From the NCBI GenBank assembly GCA_023428695.1, contig JAEYWY010000034.1:124001-188000 (forward strand): a stretch of DNA of 64,000 bases, given 5' to 3'. The DNA comes from Bacteroidota bacterium (GTDB lineage Bacteria; Bacteroidota; Bacteroidia; Cytophagales; Cyclobacteriaceae). The notes below the pieces were generated by a model that was not told the origin of the DNA, did no database searches, and saw nothing but the letters and a program-made list of their open reading frames with translations. Made by a program: the position numbers and the translations under genes. Positions 1-9,134 of this stretch are shown here, in pieces. How positions within the stretch are numbered: the stretch's first letter is position 1; every line of letters begins with the position of its first letter.

Positions 1-159
1 GATCAATTCAAGCAAGGATGTTCAATATTCGCCACCGGCCATTATTGGAAGTTTGAAGCGGCTGCAAAACCTAGAATTGTAAAAGGAACAAAGAAGTCAA
101 TTGTCCCCGGAGCGCCATGCCCATGGGGAAGACCTGTCTTTGCCTCCAACGTACGTTGA
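1..159 (+). CDS. C-terminal end of an unidentified protein (partial)
   Basis: Frame 1 is open from the first base and ends in TGA at 157-159, giving 52 residues that include CSIFATGHYWKFEAA and end FASNVR. It is the tail of a gene that begins before the window. The composition looks like real protein, but I do not recognise a family. The next gene starts 113 bases downstream on the same strand, so the two could share a transcript. Confidence 0.5.
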   Translation, partial: DQFKQGCSIFATGHYWKFEAAAKPRIVKGTKKSIVPGAPCPWGRPVFASNVR

Positions 160-272
160 TCGCTAGCTTGTTAACCTAAGTTGTCTGCAAGGACGGGTGA
201 TTCGTTTCCCCTGTTGCTGGTCCTGAGCGACTTATTTGTTGCTAACAATCCTTAACATAAAACCAAAAAAAG

Positions 273-1280
273 ATGACGAAAACCAATAGGCTTATCCTGT
301 CCGTTGCATTAGTGTGTTCGCTGGGATCCTTTTCATGCGATGATGATGGTGATTCGAATGATCAGCAGGGTTTAATTGCCACCGACGCACAGCTTGTAAA
401 TCTTGGCAGCGGCTATGAGTTTACAGAAGGTCCTACTGTAGATAAGAACGGTAATGTATTTTTCACGGATCAACCGAATGACATTATTTATAAGTGGGAT
501 GCTGCAACAGGTACCATAACGCCTTTTCTTGAAGAGACTGGCCGGTCAAATGGCATGGCCTTCGACAAAGACGGAAATCTTATCGCTTGCGCTGATATGT
601 ACGGTGAACTTTGGAAGATAGCACCCAATGGTAGCCACGAGGTCCTCATTGACAATTACAACGGTAAATTATTGAATGGACCAAATGATGTGTGGATCAA
701 TCCTGTAACAGGTGGCATGTATATTACAGATCCGATGTTTCCCAGAGGTTATTGGGGTGATGCTGATCCACGCAAAGTGAATAATCCCGGCTGGCCACCA
801 ACGCATTCAGAGCAGGCGGAGGAAGGAAAGGGCGGCCATGTATATTATCTGGCTCCTGGAGCAACTGAGTTGGTTAGAGTAACTACGCAATCGGAGTGGG
901 ACGCCGACTCCTGGCCAAACGGTGTTGTGGGTACTCCCGATGGGAAGAAGTTGTATGTGAACAAATGGGCAGGCGATAACATGGGCGGTACCTGGGTCTT
1001 TGACATCAACAGTGATGGGACACTTACAAATATGAAGAAGTTTGTTGACATGGGTGGCGATGGCATGTCGATGGATGACCGCGGCAATATTTACATCAGC
1101 AACAGCTTCGGTGTTGTAGTGTTTGATCCGAAAGGAACGGAACTCGTGCGAATATTTACGGGAGGAGGGGCAACCAATAACGTTTTTGCCGGTAGCGACC
1201 AAAAGACATTGTTTATCACAGGCCCAATTGACCAGGTGAATTCATTGAGGATGAATGTGAAAGGCGTGGAGAAGTTTTAG
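273..1280 (+). CDS. SMP-30/gluconolactonase-like lipoprotein
   Basis: A 335-residue protein with an N-terminal hydrophobic signal ending in a cysteine followed by acidic residues (SFSCDDD, Cys22), so probably a lipoprotein. The body looks like the six-bladed SMP-30/gluconolactonase/LRE propeller. Visible signatures are FTEGPTVDKNGNVFFTD near residue 50, SNGMAFDKDGNLIAC near 92, LNGPNDVW near 133 and a late MSMDDRGNIYIS. In this family conserved Glu, Asn and Asp residues bind one divalent metal and hydrolyse sugar lactones or related esters. The exact substrate cannot be read from sequence. The neighbours (GH43-like protein and two CE1-like esterases) suggest exported carbohydrate breakdown. 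A hairpin follows the stop codon. Confidence 0.85.
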   Translation: MTKTNRLILSVALVCSLGSFSCDDDGDSNDQQGLIATDAQLVNLGSGYEFTEGPTVDKNGNVFFTDQPNDIIYKWDAATGTITPFLEETGRSNGMAFDKDGNLIACADMYGELWKIAPNGSHEVLIDNYNGKLLNGPNDVWINPVTGGMYITDPMFPRGYWGDADPRKVNNPGWPPTHSEQAEEGKGGHVYYLAPGATELVRVTTQSEWDADSWPNGVVGTPDGKKLYVNKWAGDNMGGTWVFDINSDGTLTNMKKFVDMGGDGMSMDDRGNIYISNSFGVVVFDPKGTELVRIFTGGGATNNVFAGSDQKTLFITGPIDQVNSLRMNVKGVEKF

Positions 1281-1309
1281 ATCGCTATTTTAAGACCCCC
1301 TCATCAGCA

Positions 1310-1343
1310 GCGGGAGTTGGCAGCGAATGGTGCCAACTCCTGC
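1310..1343. terminator. Inverted repeat, possible transcription stop
   Basis: Thirteen-base arms (1310-1322 and 1331-1343, GCGGGAGTTGGCA against TGCCAACTCCTGC, one G-T pair) enclose an 8-base loop, 29 bases after the stop of the SMP-30-like gene. There is no clear T-run on either side, so termination is inferred from position and stem strength only. Confidence 0.5.
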
Positions 1344-1561
1344 TCTGTTATTGATTTCGATACCGGATATTTCTAACAGTCTCAAACACGGTTAGTTAGG
1401 TTTTTTGATGTTTTAAAATTACAAGTGAATGAACGATTTCTGGCAGCGATTCTTTTTCCAGCGACTGTACTTTTAGCGTGCAGAGAAAACCGCCATTAAC
1501 GGCGTGGTGCGTTTGCGCTCGAATTACTCAGAAGCTAATTTCAACCTTAAAGATTGACGCT

Positions 1562-2293
1562 GTGATAAGGAACCAACAGATTCTGTTTTGCCTGATCTTT
1601 GTATTTTTTTCAAGCCTTGCATTGCACGCCCAGCAAGGGCGCGCCTGGAACAATGAGAACGACCCCACAAAAAAGGATACTGTGCGAAGTATCTCGGGAT
1701 ATTTTACTCCGGCTGGCAAAACGCCGAAATCGCCGGATGCTGATGGCTTTATTCAACGGTGGTTGCTCCTTGAACCAATTGAGAAGAAAATCAGAACCAA
1801 CGTTCTTTTTACCGATAGTTATCTGAGGAAGACTTTTGATACGCTCTATTTCAAGGACCAGTTTACCATTCTTCCTAAGAATGGCCAGAAAGTCAAGGTC
1901 AAAAACGAGAAGTTGACGTGGCATGCCCTGGACAGCAAAACGTTTAATGTAAAGTTGTTTCGCTTCGCGTATGGGCTGAATAAACGGGAATATGGTGTGC
2001 TCTTTTGGGCAGCAACTATTGTGAATGCCCCGGAAGATATGTCCAATGTGAGAATGGCCGTGGGATCTAACTCAGCGTCTATGTGGTGGCTTAACGGGGA
2101 AGAGGCATTATTACTATCGGGTGACAGACGCATGGTAATGGATGATGTCGTGTCCAGGCGCCTCACACTCAAAAAAGGGAAAAATGTTATTCGTGGTGTG
2201 GTCATCAATGGTCCGGGGATGAGCGATTTTTGCGTGCGTTTTCTCGATGAAAACGGTGAGCCCCTGAAGAATCTCACGATTACTACCGAATAG
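1562..2293 (+). CDS. Exported protein of unknown function
   Basis: About 243 residues from a GTG start at 1562. That start gives a clean signal peptide (MIRNQQILFCLIFVFFSSLALHAQ) ending at an Ala-Gln cleavage site; the frame is open further upstream to 1478 but those extra residues look non-coding. The mature part has a Trp-rich middle (SASMWWLNGEEALLLSGDRR) and alternating hydrophobic strands near the end (LTLKKGKNVIRGVVINGPGMSDFCVRF), which resembles a galactose-binding-like or carbohydrate-associated beta-sandwich. I cannot assign a family. It lies directly ahead of the GH43-like gene on the same strand (29 bases), so a role in glycan handling is inferred from context. Confidence 0.7.
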   Translation: MIRNQQILFCLIFVFFSSLALHAQQGRAWNNENDPTKKDTVRSISGYFTPAGKTPKSPDADGFIQRWLLLEPIEKKIRTNVLFTDSYLRKTFDTLYFKDQFTILPKNGQKVKVKNEKLTWHALDSKTFNVKLFRFAYGLNKREYGVLFWAATIVNAPEDMSNVRMAVGSNSASMWWLNGEEALLLSGDRRMVMDDVVSRRLTLKKGKNVIRGVVINGPGMSDFCVRFLDENGEPLKNLTITTE

Positions 2294-2322
2294 TATCTTT
2301 TCAAAGACTACCTAAAATCTAC

Positions 2323-3783
2323 ATGGAAACCGGAATGACGAAAGTTAAGACATTGAAGAATGTAGCCGTGATATTTGTTATGCTAGTATCAATATCAGCT
2401 GCAGCACAAGTGGGAAAACCATTCATACACGACCCTTCAACCATCATGGAATGTGATGGCAAGTACTATACATTCGGCACACGCGGGGGGGGACTAATCT
2501 CTGAGGATGGTTGGACGTGGAATGGCGGCGCCGAGAGACCCGGTGGTGGTGCTGCGCCCGACGCAATCAAAATTGGTGATCGTTATCTCGTTGTGTACGG
2601 TGCAACAGGAGGTGGTCTCGGCGGCGGACACAATGGGAAGATACTGACGATGTGGAACAAAACTCTCGATCCGAAGTCTCCGGACTTCAAATTCTCGGAG
2701 CCAATTGTCGTTGCCCAGTCCGACGGAATAGAAGACAACGATGCCATCGACCCGGGGTTACTCCTGGATCCGAACGATGGTCGTCTTTGGTGTTCCTATG
2801 GAACTTACTTCGGTTTTATTCGCCTTATAGAACTCGATCCGAAAACGGGTAAGCGTGTTGAAGGTAATAAAGCGATAGACATTGCTATTGATTGCGAGGC
2901 AACTGATCTCGAGTATCGCGATGGATGGTACTATCTCCTCGGTACACATGGAACGTGCTGCGATGGAGCAAACTCCACTTATAATATTGTCGTAGGTCGT
3001 TCCAAAAAAGTCACGGGTCCTTACCTTGATAACATGGGAAGAGATATGCTGAAGGGGGGTGGCAAGATGGTGTTGGCTGCGGAAGGAAAGCTCATTGGTC
3101 CTGGTCACTTCGGTCGCCTTATCCTTGAAGATGGCGTCGAGAAAATGTCGTGCCACTACGAGGCAGATCTTGACCAGGGTGGATACAGCGTGTTAGGTAT
3201 TCGTCCGTTACTGTGGAAAGATGGGTGGCCAGTAGCGGGAGAAATCTTCAAGGAAGGTACGTATTCAATTTTATCGGAAAGGAGAGGGTACGCACTGGAG
3301 CTGACTGTTGATTTTGTGCGCATGCCGGTAGCCCGGGGGTGGAACAGAAATCCAAACGATCCTGTGAAACCTGTTCCTGCCCAGGAGTTGTCAGATGTTA
3401 TCAAGACCTGGCCCACAGGAAACATTGGTGTACGTATTGGCGATAACATGGGCCGGCCCCATCAAAAGTGGACCATCACGGCAGTGCCGGATGCGGGCGG
3501 ATATCTTGGCGGACCGTATTACAAGATTGTAATCGCCGGAACAGACAGAGCGTTGGCCGCGACAGCGGATGCGGAAGTCGAGACGGTGTCCGCGTTTACA
3601 GGTGCACCCGAACAATTGTGGCGAATCGAGCAATTAACCGACGGCAGTTATCGTATCATGCCTGAATCAGTTCCTAATTCAAATGAGAAATTCGCGCTTG
3701 TTTCCTCCGGTGACAGCACGCCGACGCTGGCGAAATTTGATATGAAGAGTGATAATTCGAAGTGGAGTTTTAGGATTTATTAG
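2323..3783 (+). CDS. Exported glycoside hydrolase, GH43-like, with C-terminal beta-trefoil-like domain
   Basis: A 486-residue protein with a signal peptide (cleavage near AAAQ, residue 29). Residues about 33-310 look like the five-bladed propeller of GH43-type arabinanases and xylosidases. FIHDPSTI places the likely catalytic base at Asp37, NDAIDPGLL the pKa-modulating Asp143, and DCEATDLEY the candidate acid Glu192. Residues about 395-486 (DRALAAT...EQLWRIEQL...KWSFRIY) resemble a ricin-type carbohydrate-binding repeat. The family cleaves alpha-arabinosyl or beta-xylosyl linkages; the actual glycan is not known. A second in-frame Met at residue 5 is an equally plausible start. The two CE1-like esterases nearby fit attack on decorated hemicellulose. 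Confidence 0.82.
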   Translation: METGMTKVKTLKNVAVIFVMLVSISAAAQVGKPFIHDPSTIMECDGKYYTFGTRGGGLISEDGWTWNGGAERPGGGAAPDAIKIGDRYLVVYGATGGGLGGGHNGKILTMWNKTLDPKSPDFKFSEPIVVAQSDGIEDNDAIDPGLLLDPNDGRLWCSYGTYFGFIRLIELDPKTGKRVEGNKAIDIAIDCEATDLEYRDGWYYLLGTHGTCCDGANSTYNIVVGRSKKVTGPYLDNMGRDMLKGGGKMVLAAEGKLIGPGHFGRLILEDGVEKMSCHYEADLDQGGYSVLGIRPLLWKDGWPVAGEIFKEGTYSILSERRGYALELTVDFVRMPVARGWNRNPNDPVKPVPAQELSDVIKTWPTGNIGVRIGDNMGRPHQKWTITAVPDAGGYLGGPYYKIVIAGTDRALAATADAEVETVSAFTGAPEQLWRIEQLTDGSYRIMPESVPNSNEKFALVSSGDSTPTLAKFDMKSDNSKWSFRIY

Positions 3784-3809
3784 AGAATAGGAAATAAAGG
3801 GAGAAGACC

Positions 3810-3831
3810 AAAGCCGGGGATGCCCGGCTTT
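3810..3831. terminator. Terminator hairpin between converging genes
   Basis: Perfect 9-base arms AAAGCCGGG and CCCGGCTTT enclose a 4-base loop. It sits between the plus-strand GH43-like gene (ends 3783) and the minus-strand esterase gene (ends 3932). The A/T ends of the stem give short T-runs on both strands, so it could stop transcription from either side. Confidence 0.7.
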
Positions 3832-3931
3832 GCTGAGATCGAAAGGTTGCGGCTACTCGTTTTGATTTCTACTGATCAATAGACTTCCGTTCGCGTTCAT
3901 GCTTGGACCAAAGTTGTCAGGTCAAGGACTG

Positions 3932-5008
3932 TCAGGGTTTCCTCTTCAATGTCATCGTCTCCTCAAATGTTGCCACTTCGCACCCATCAATCACGTTGTT
4001 CTTTTCATGGAAATGAATTTTGAGGAAGAAGCTCTTTGAATAAAAATCATGTTCGGAATCAGCTAGCAAGGGGATCGCTTGTTGGCCAACGTGGAGTGTC
4101 AGTCCGCCATTTTCCTTGATTATTTTGACCTCCCGATTATCCTTTTCAATCAGATAGGTCCCCGTAAATTTATTCAACTGTGCATCACTTAGTTTCAGTT
4201 GATTTCTTTCAAATACATGCTGGAGACCGCGGGAGTAGGTTTCACCTTTTGTACCAGAATGGCCGGTGTTCTCGAGTACTTTTGACACCAGTCGGAGGTT
4301 GTTGTAGTTCTTACTTCTGAGTTGATTGCTGAAGTTCTCAAACTCCGGTCTCCCGGTCTCTACGTCTCCCACAGTCATGTAGATGCTTATCGGTTTGGTC
4401 AGCTTTACCTTTGAAAAGTTTTCGGCGTGCTTGTTCAAAACTCCGTTGCCCCAGCCCAATGCGGGGCTCGCGGCCACGTAACCGGTAAACATATCGGTAT
4501 GGTTAAACAACGTGTAGAGTGTGAGCAGCCCGCCTAATGAACATCCCATTAAGGTTCTGTTGTCACCTTCCACCCGGTAGTTCTTTTCGATAAAGGGAAA
4601 CAACTCCTTTTTCATGAAATCCAGAAATTTTTCAGCGCCCCCGGTGCCAGGCGGTAGTCCTGCCGTCGAAGGTGGGGTATAATCCCGGGTCCGCAAAACT
4701 CTCCGTCCGCCCCACGTTACACCGACGACAATTAGTTCTGGAAGGAAGCCATCGTAGTATTGCTGGCCATATAGGGCTTGCACCAGCGGAAAATCCCACT
4801 GCGAGTCCATCAAATATACGACCGGATACTTTTTTGTTGCGCTCTCATAGCCGGTAGGCAGGAGAATGTGCAATTCATATTCTTCTCCTGTAACAATTGA
4901 GGAGGTTATGTATCTGACATGCGATCCGGGAATCGTTACCTCAGGATATTTTTGTGCACGGACCTCAAGTACGGTGACTACGAACAAGAGGGGAATAATA
5001 TATTTCAT
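3932..5008 (-). CDS. Exported serine esterase (esterase D/CE1 fold)
   Basis: A 358-residue protein with signal peptide MKYIIPLLFVVTVLEVRA. The family is the putative esterase group PF00756 (alpha/beta hydrolase). The nucleophile elbow is GCSLGG with Ser157, the strand before it is KYPVVYLMDSQ, and the likely catalytic histidine is His250 in NTGHSG. The C-terminal 90 residues (LNKFTGTYLIE...) form an extra beta-rich domain often found after such esterases. PF00756 includes siderophore esterases as well as feruloyl and acetyl esterases; the carbohydrate-enzyme neighbours favour a polysaccharide-linked ester. It is separated by 66 bases from a second esterase on the same strand, which probably shares the transcript. 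Confidence 0.85.
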   Translation of the reverse strand: MKYIIPLLFVVTVLEVRAQKYPEVTIPGSHVRYITSSIVTGEEYELHILLPTGYESATKKYPVVYLMDSQWDFPLVQALYGQQYYDGFLPELIVVGVTWGGRRVLRTRDYTPPSTAGLPPGTGGAEKFLDFMKKELFPFIEKNYRVEGDNRTLMGCSLGGLLTLYTLFNHTDMFTGYVAASPALGWGNGVLNKHAENFSKVKLTKPISIYMTVGDVETGRPEFENFSNQLRSKNYNNLRLVSKVLENTGHSGTKGETYSRGLQHVFERNQLKLSDAQLNKFTGTYLIEKDNREVKIIKENGGLTLHVGQQAIPLLADSEHDFYSKSFFLKIHFHEKNNVIDGCEVATFEETMTLKRKP

Positions 5009-5074
5009 TAGGTGGTTGTTATGTTTCCTGATGAATAGAATAAGACGCTTTCTGTTGAGACTTGGCTCAGAGAA

Positions 5075-6235
5075 CTACTTGAAAATTCGTTGAGCGAAAT
5101 CATGCAGAGACTTACGCCATACCTGCCACTCGTGCCCGCCGGGATATGAAGCAAACTCAACGCTTAAACCTTTGCTTTTGAAAGTCTCTATTAACTTCTT
5201 CGTGTGGTCGATTCTCGGGTCTTGTTCACCGACTGTTATAAAGAACACTTTGAGTTTGTTATTGAACGCCTGAGAATTCGTCAGTATCCCGGGGATCACC
5301 GCCTCAGGATCAAAAGGCGATGCATCTGGTCTCCCAATACCACCGAAAAGGCCCGTGCTGAAGACACCCACGTAGGCAAATTTGTCGGTGTTGCGCAGGC
5401 CTGTGTAAAATGCCTGGCCTCCACCCATAGACAATCCCGAAATTGCTCTGTTTGCAGCACCGGGTTTTACCCTGTAGTTGCTTTCGATAAACGGGATCAC
5501 GTTTTCAAAATACTCTTCTTTAAAAACAGCCATCGCTTCGTCGTTGTATCCACCGCGCATTCCAGGCTTTTGCGTATTGCCGTCGGGAATAACGACGATC
5601 ATCGGAACCGCCTTTCCTGCCGCGATAAGATTATCCAGGATGATGTTGGTTTTTCCCTGAATTGCCCAGCCACGTTCATCTTCACCTCCGCCATGCTGAA
5701 TATACAGCACTGGGTAACTGTTCTTTGTGTTCTTGTCATATCCGGGAGGAGTGTAGATATTGATATTACGCCATGCTCCAAGGGTTTTCGAAAAATACGA
5801 TCGTGATCGTATCTCGCCGTGCGGGACGTCTTTGAGATCATAAAACTCAACTCCGGTTTCCGGAACATCTATCCCGCTTGCCATTCTGCCCATGCCGAAA
5901 AAGGATTCGCTGGCAGGATCAGCCACTTTAAAGCCATCGATCACAAGTGAATAGTAATGGAAACCGGGGTCCTGCGGATCCGTCGTAACCGTCCAGATTC
6001 CTTTGTCATCTTTTTGCATGTCATACAGCTTGCCCAGGTCGATCTGGACTTTACCTGCCTCAGGTGCGTTCACTCTAAAGAGAACGCGCCGGTCTGCAAA
6101 CACGCAAGGACAATCATTGGTATTAATATTCGTCGATGCACTTCTGGCTCCCTCGGGAAGTTGTGGCGGTGTTTGTTGTGCGAAACCAGGAATGGACAGT
6201 GTGATCAACAAGAGAAAGTTATATACTCGATTCAT
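5075..6235 (-). CDS. Exported CE1-like esterase with N-terminal E-set domain
   Basis: A 386-residue protein with signal peptide ending near GFAQQ (residue 20). Residues about 45-130 (VLFRVNAPEAGKVQIDLG...FHYYSLVIDG) form an early-set Ig-like domain typical of CE1 enzymes linked to GH10 xylanases. Residues about 145-386 are the PF00756 hydrolase: YPVLYIQHGGGEDERGW oxyanion region, GLSMGG with Ser269, Asp339 in GEQDPR and His368 in GGHEW. The domain pair is typical of feruloyl or acetyl-xylan esterases. Exported, with likely action on hemicellulose side chains. It precedes the 358-residue esterase in the same direction. Confidence 0.87.
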   Translation of the reverse strand: MNRVYNFLLLITLSIPGFAQQTPPQLPEGARSASTNINTNDCPCVFADRRVLFRVNAPEAGKVQIDLGKLYDMQKDDKGIWTVTTDPQDPGFHYYSLVIDGFKVADPASESFFGMGRMASGIDVPETGVEFYDLKDVPHGEIRSRSYFSKTLGAWRNINIYTPPGYDKNTKNSYPVLYIQHGGGEDERGWAIQGKTNIILDNLIAAGKAVPMIVVIPDGNTQKPGMRGGYNDEAMAVFKEEYFENVIPFIESNYRVKPGAANRAISGLSMGGGQAFYTGLRNTDKFAYVGVFSTGLFGGIGRPDASPFDPEAVIPGILTNSQAFNNKLKVFFITVGEQDPRIDHTKKLIETFKSKGLSVEFASYPGGHEWQVWRKSLHDFAQRIFK

Positions 6236-6415
6236 AGGATCCCGCTGAGGTTCATTTTGTCAAATAGTTAACAGTAATCACCATATAAGATGAAGAGCCC
6301 CAATCGATTTTCCAAATGAAATCGGTGGGAATGGCGGTAGTTTGCGCGGAGAAGGACTGCGCCAGTTATTGGCGTCGCAGGGGATCCTCTACATCAAATC
6401 CGCCAATGGAGGACA

Positions 6416-8833
6416 CTACTCACTCTTCAACGTAGTCGCCGGATTGATTCTTGCCATTGTCAGCGTGAGGTAGCCTAATGTAATCCACGATAACAGAATC
6501 AAAAAGATTCCAGCGCCAATAAAAATGACTGGATTTAACGCAACGCGATAGGCAAAATTCTGAAGCCAGTTTTGCATGATCCAGATGACAACCGGTGTCG
6601 CGATGACTACGGCAACCAAAATCAGAATAGTAAAATCCCTGAGTAACAAAACCACGAGATTGCCGAACTCAGCACCGAGAACTTTTCTTACACTGATTTC
6701 TTTCGTCTTGTTGCGGAACGTGAGCGCAGCGATTCCAAGCAATCCAAAGCAGGCGATCAAAATGGCTACCCCTGAGAAGGCAATGATAACGCGATTGATA
6801 TTTTGTTCATTGCGATATTGTTGGTTAAGGGTATCGGACAGGAAAAAGAATTCGAACGCAAACCTGTTGTTGAATTTTTTCCAGGTTCCTTCTATTTTGC
6901 TGATCGTTTTGGTGAAATCATTGGTGTTGAGTTTCAGGACGATGTAATTGAAACCATTATTTCCCAATTTGATCAACAGTGGTTTTACTGTGTGATGCAG
7001 GGATTGAAAGTTGAAATCTTTCACAACACCAATCACCGTAGCCTTCAGGGCATCGCCATCGCGTTCCCAGGTAATTTGTTTTCCGACCGGATGATCGAGC
7101 TGAAGATTGCGCGCAGCTGTTTCGTTAATCAGAAATGCATTGTCTGCATCCGCAGGATTCTCCCTCAGGAAATCACGTCCTTCCGCCAGCGAAATGTTTA
7201 ATACTTTAAGAAAATCGTGGTCGACAATAAGCTCTGAAGCGTCAATGTCATTTTCAGGATGAGTCGATTCAAAGATTTCGTTTTGATTGAATGACCGGCC
7301 TGGGATATTGGATGCTGCTGAAACTTCTTTTATGCCGGCAAGTTGCCTGAATGCTGTTTCCACCTCTGCAAAGCGATCTCTCAATGCATCGGGGTTTTTC
7401 ACCGGTATTACGATCACTTCTTCTTTGCTGAAACCAATCGATCTGTTTTGAACGGCCTGAAGTTGATTGAAGATTACGACCGCAGCGCAAATCAGCACCA
7501 TGGATGCACTAAACTGAAAAACAGTAAAGGCCTTACGTATCGATGTTCCCTTTGGGCTTTGCAAAAACTTGCCCTTCAATACCGTGGTTGGTTTTACTGA
7601 TGACAAGTAAAGCGACGGATATATACCGGCAACGAGTCCAACTACTATTCCGACTACCGCCAGAATCGTGATCAATGAGGTCATCGAAAACTGAACCGCG
7701 CTTTCCGTCACAAAGTTGAACAACGGAACCAGTGTCTGAATCATTGCAAGGGACACCAGCATCGCTGCCAACGCCACCAGCACGGATTCACCAGTGAACT
7801 GAATGATGAGTTGCCTTTTTAAAGCGCCAAGTGATTTGCGAATGCCAATCTCCTTTGCGCGCTCTGCTGATAGTGCTGTCGTAAGATTAATGAAGTTCAT
7901 GCACGCGATGACAAGAATCAGAATTGCAGCTGCAATCATCATGTAGACATAGTCGATGTTTCCATTGCTCTCCAGTTCCCAACGTACATTTGATTTGAGG
8001 TGAATATCCGTAATAGGTTGAAGTTTCAGTCCATAATGATTAGCCTCAAAGTATTTGAAATCGTCAGCCGACCAATCCACATAATTTTTGAGCCAGGGCA
8101 TTAATTGACTTTCAAGGTTCTTTGCATCTGCTCCGGGTTTCAGTCTTACGTAATTATAGTGTCCGAAATCAGCCCAGGTATAGTATTGACTTCGCGGATC
8201 TTCCTGTGCCTTTTGAAGAACATATGAAACGAGAAAGTCGAAATGAAAATGCGAGGTTTCCGGAACATCTTTGAATACCGCTACTACTTCGATAAGGGAT
8301 TTGTCGTCATTTACGGAGAGAAATTTTCCGATAGGATTTTCATCACCGAAGTATTTGTGTGCGGCTTTTTCTGAGATCAGCAATCCCCCCATTTTTTTCA
8401 GCGCGTTGTCGGGGTCACCTTTCAAGATCGGGAACGAAAAGACTTTAAAGAATGTGGTATCAACCGCCAGCACGCCGGTTTCATCGTATTGAACATCTTT
8501 TTCCGGGTTGCGGATGGAGAACGTTTGGCGTGTAAGCCCGGGGCCCCATAGAGGTGAAAGACTTACGGCATTTTCCACTTCAGGAAAGTCGCGTACTATC
8601 GCCTGTGCGAGCGGATGGGGAGTTCGTGTTTGTGGGTTATCGTTTTCCCAGATAACGCGATAGATATTTGCCGAACCTTCGTGAAATTTGTCATACGCAA
8701 GTTCTCTGCTGAGGTATTGATGGATGAGGAATACGCATGTGATACCTAAAGCAAGCCCCAGTATGTTGATAAGACTGTAATATTTGTTCCTGAGCAGATT
8801 GCGAAGGGCGATCTTGAAATAATTGATGATCAT
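6416..8833 (-). CDS. ABC transporter permease, MacB/FtsX type
   Basis: An 805-residue membrane protein. It opens with NYFKIALRNLLRNKYYSLINILGLALG, the usual start of this Bacteroidota permease group. One transmembrane helix is followed by a large periplasmic MacB-PCD domain, then an FtsX core near residues 285-420 (AERAKEIGIRKSLGALKRQLI). A second periplasmic domain follows, then a final FtsX core (FRNKTKEISVRKVLGAEFGNLVVLL). Such proteins act with a separate ATPase in mechanotransmission or export, not import. No ATPase gene is visible nearby, so the partner is elsewhere or shared. The next minus-strand gene upstream is a paralogue of the same length. Confidence 0.88.
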   Translation of the reverse strand: MIINYFKIALRNLLRNKYYSLINILGLALGITCVFLIHQYLSRELAYDKFHEGSANIYRVIWENDNPQTRTPHPLAQAIVRDFPEVENAVSLSPLWGPGLTRQTFSIRNPEKDVQYDETGVLAVDTTFFKVFSFPILKGDPDNALKKMGGLLISEKAAHKYFGDENPIGKFLSVNDDKSLIEVVAVFKDVPETSHFHFDFLVSYVLQKAQEDPRSQYYTWADFGHYNYVRLKPGADAKNLESQLMPWLKNYVDWSADDFKYFEANHYGLKLQPITDIHLKSNVRWELESNGNIDYVYMMIAAAILILVIACMNFINLTTALSAERAKEIGIRKSLGALKRQLIIQFTGESVLVALAAMLVSLAMIQTLVPLFNFVTESAVQFSMTSLITILAVVGIVVGLVAGIYPSLYLSSVKPTTVLKGKFLQSPKGTSIRKAFTVFQFSASMVLICAAVVIFNQLQAVQNRSIGFSKEEVIVIPVKNPDALRDRFAEVETAFRQLAGIKEVSAASNIPGRSFNQNEIFESTHPENDIDASELIVDHDFLKVLNISLAEGRDFLRENPADADNAFLINETAARNLQLDHPVGKQITWERDGDALKATVIGVVKDFNFQSLHHTVKPLLIKLGNNGFNYIVLKLNTNDFTKTISKIEGTWKKFNNRFAFEFFFLSDTLNQQYRNEQNINRVIIAFSGVAILIACFGLLGIAALTFRNKTKEISVRKVLGAEFGNLVVLLLRDFTILILVAVVIATPVVIWIMQNWLQNFAYRVALNPVIFIGAGIFLILLSWITLGYLTLTMARINPATTLKSE

Positions 8834-9134
8834 AAGTCAGGCATTCCGAAGGCCTTTGCCATTTTCGGGCCAGCATATAAAACTTGAGTACTGAGGGTTT
8901 ACAACGGTATTTTGAAAGCTTCACCGTTCGGTTGTGAGGTTTGGTGATCGGTGGCGGACACAGTTTTTGCTGGCTTCTTACTCTGCAAACGTACACTTTG
9001 GCGTGGTTACGAGCTATTTCCCGATGCAAAGTATACCTCTACTGATAGGCGACGTGTTGCACCCTGGGATCAGCTGAAGGAGTGGGAGCAAGGGCAAACT
9101 CCAGGTTCTGTTCGTGCCTGGTTTTCGCCGCGCA
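8834..9134. other. Gap between the two ABC permease genes
   Basis: These 301 bases hold no convincing gene. The only structure I see is the mnmE-end-like repeat listed at 9014-9062. Confidence 0.6.
9014..9062 (-). repeat. Attachment-site-like repeat D (decayed copy)
   Basis: Plus-strand CTATTTCCCGATGCAAAG. Read on the minus strand it encodes Leu-Cys-Ile-Gly-Lys-stop, as at the end of mnmE. A degenerate second motif begins 35 bases further (9049), at the same spacing as in copies B and C. The core matches well, but the second motif is poorly kept. This is the weakest of the four copies, and it lies between two permease genes. Confidence 0.5.
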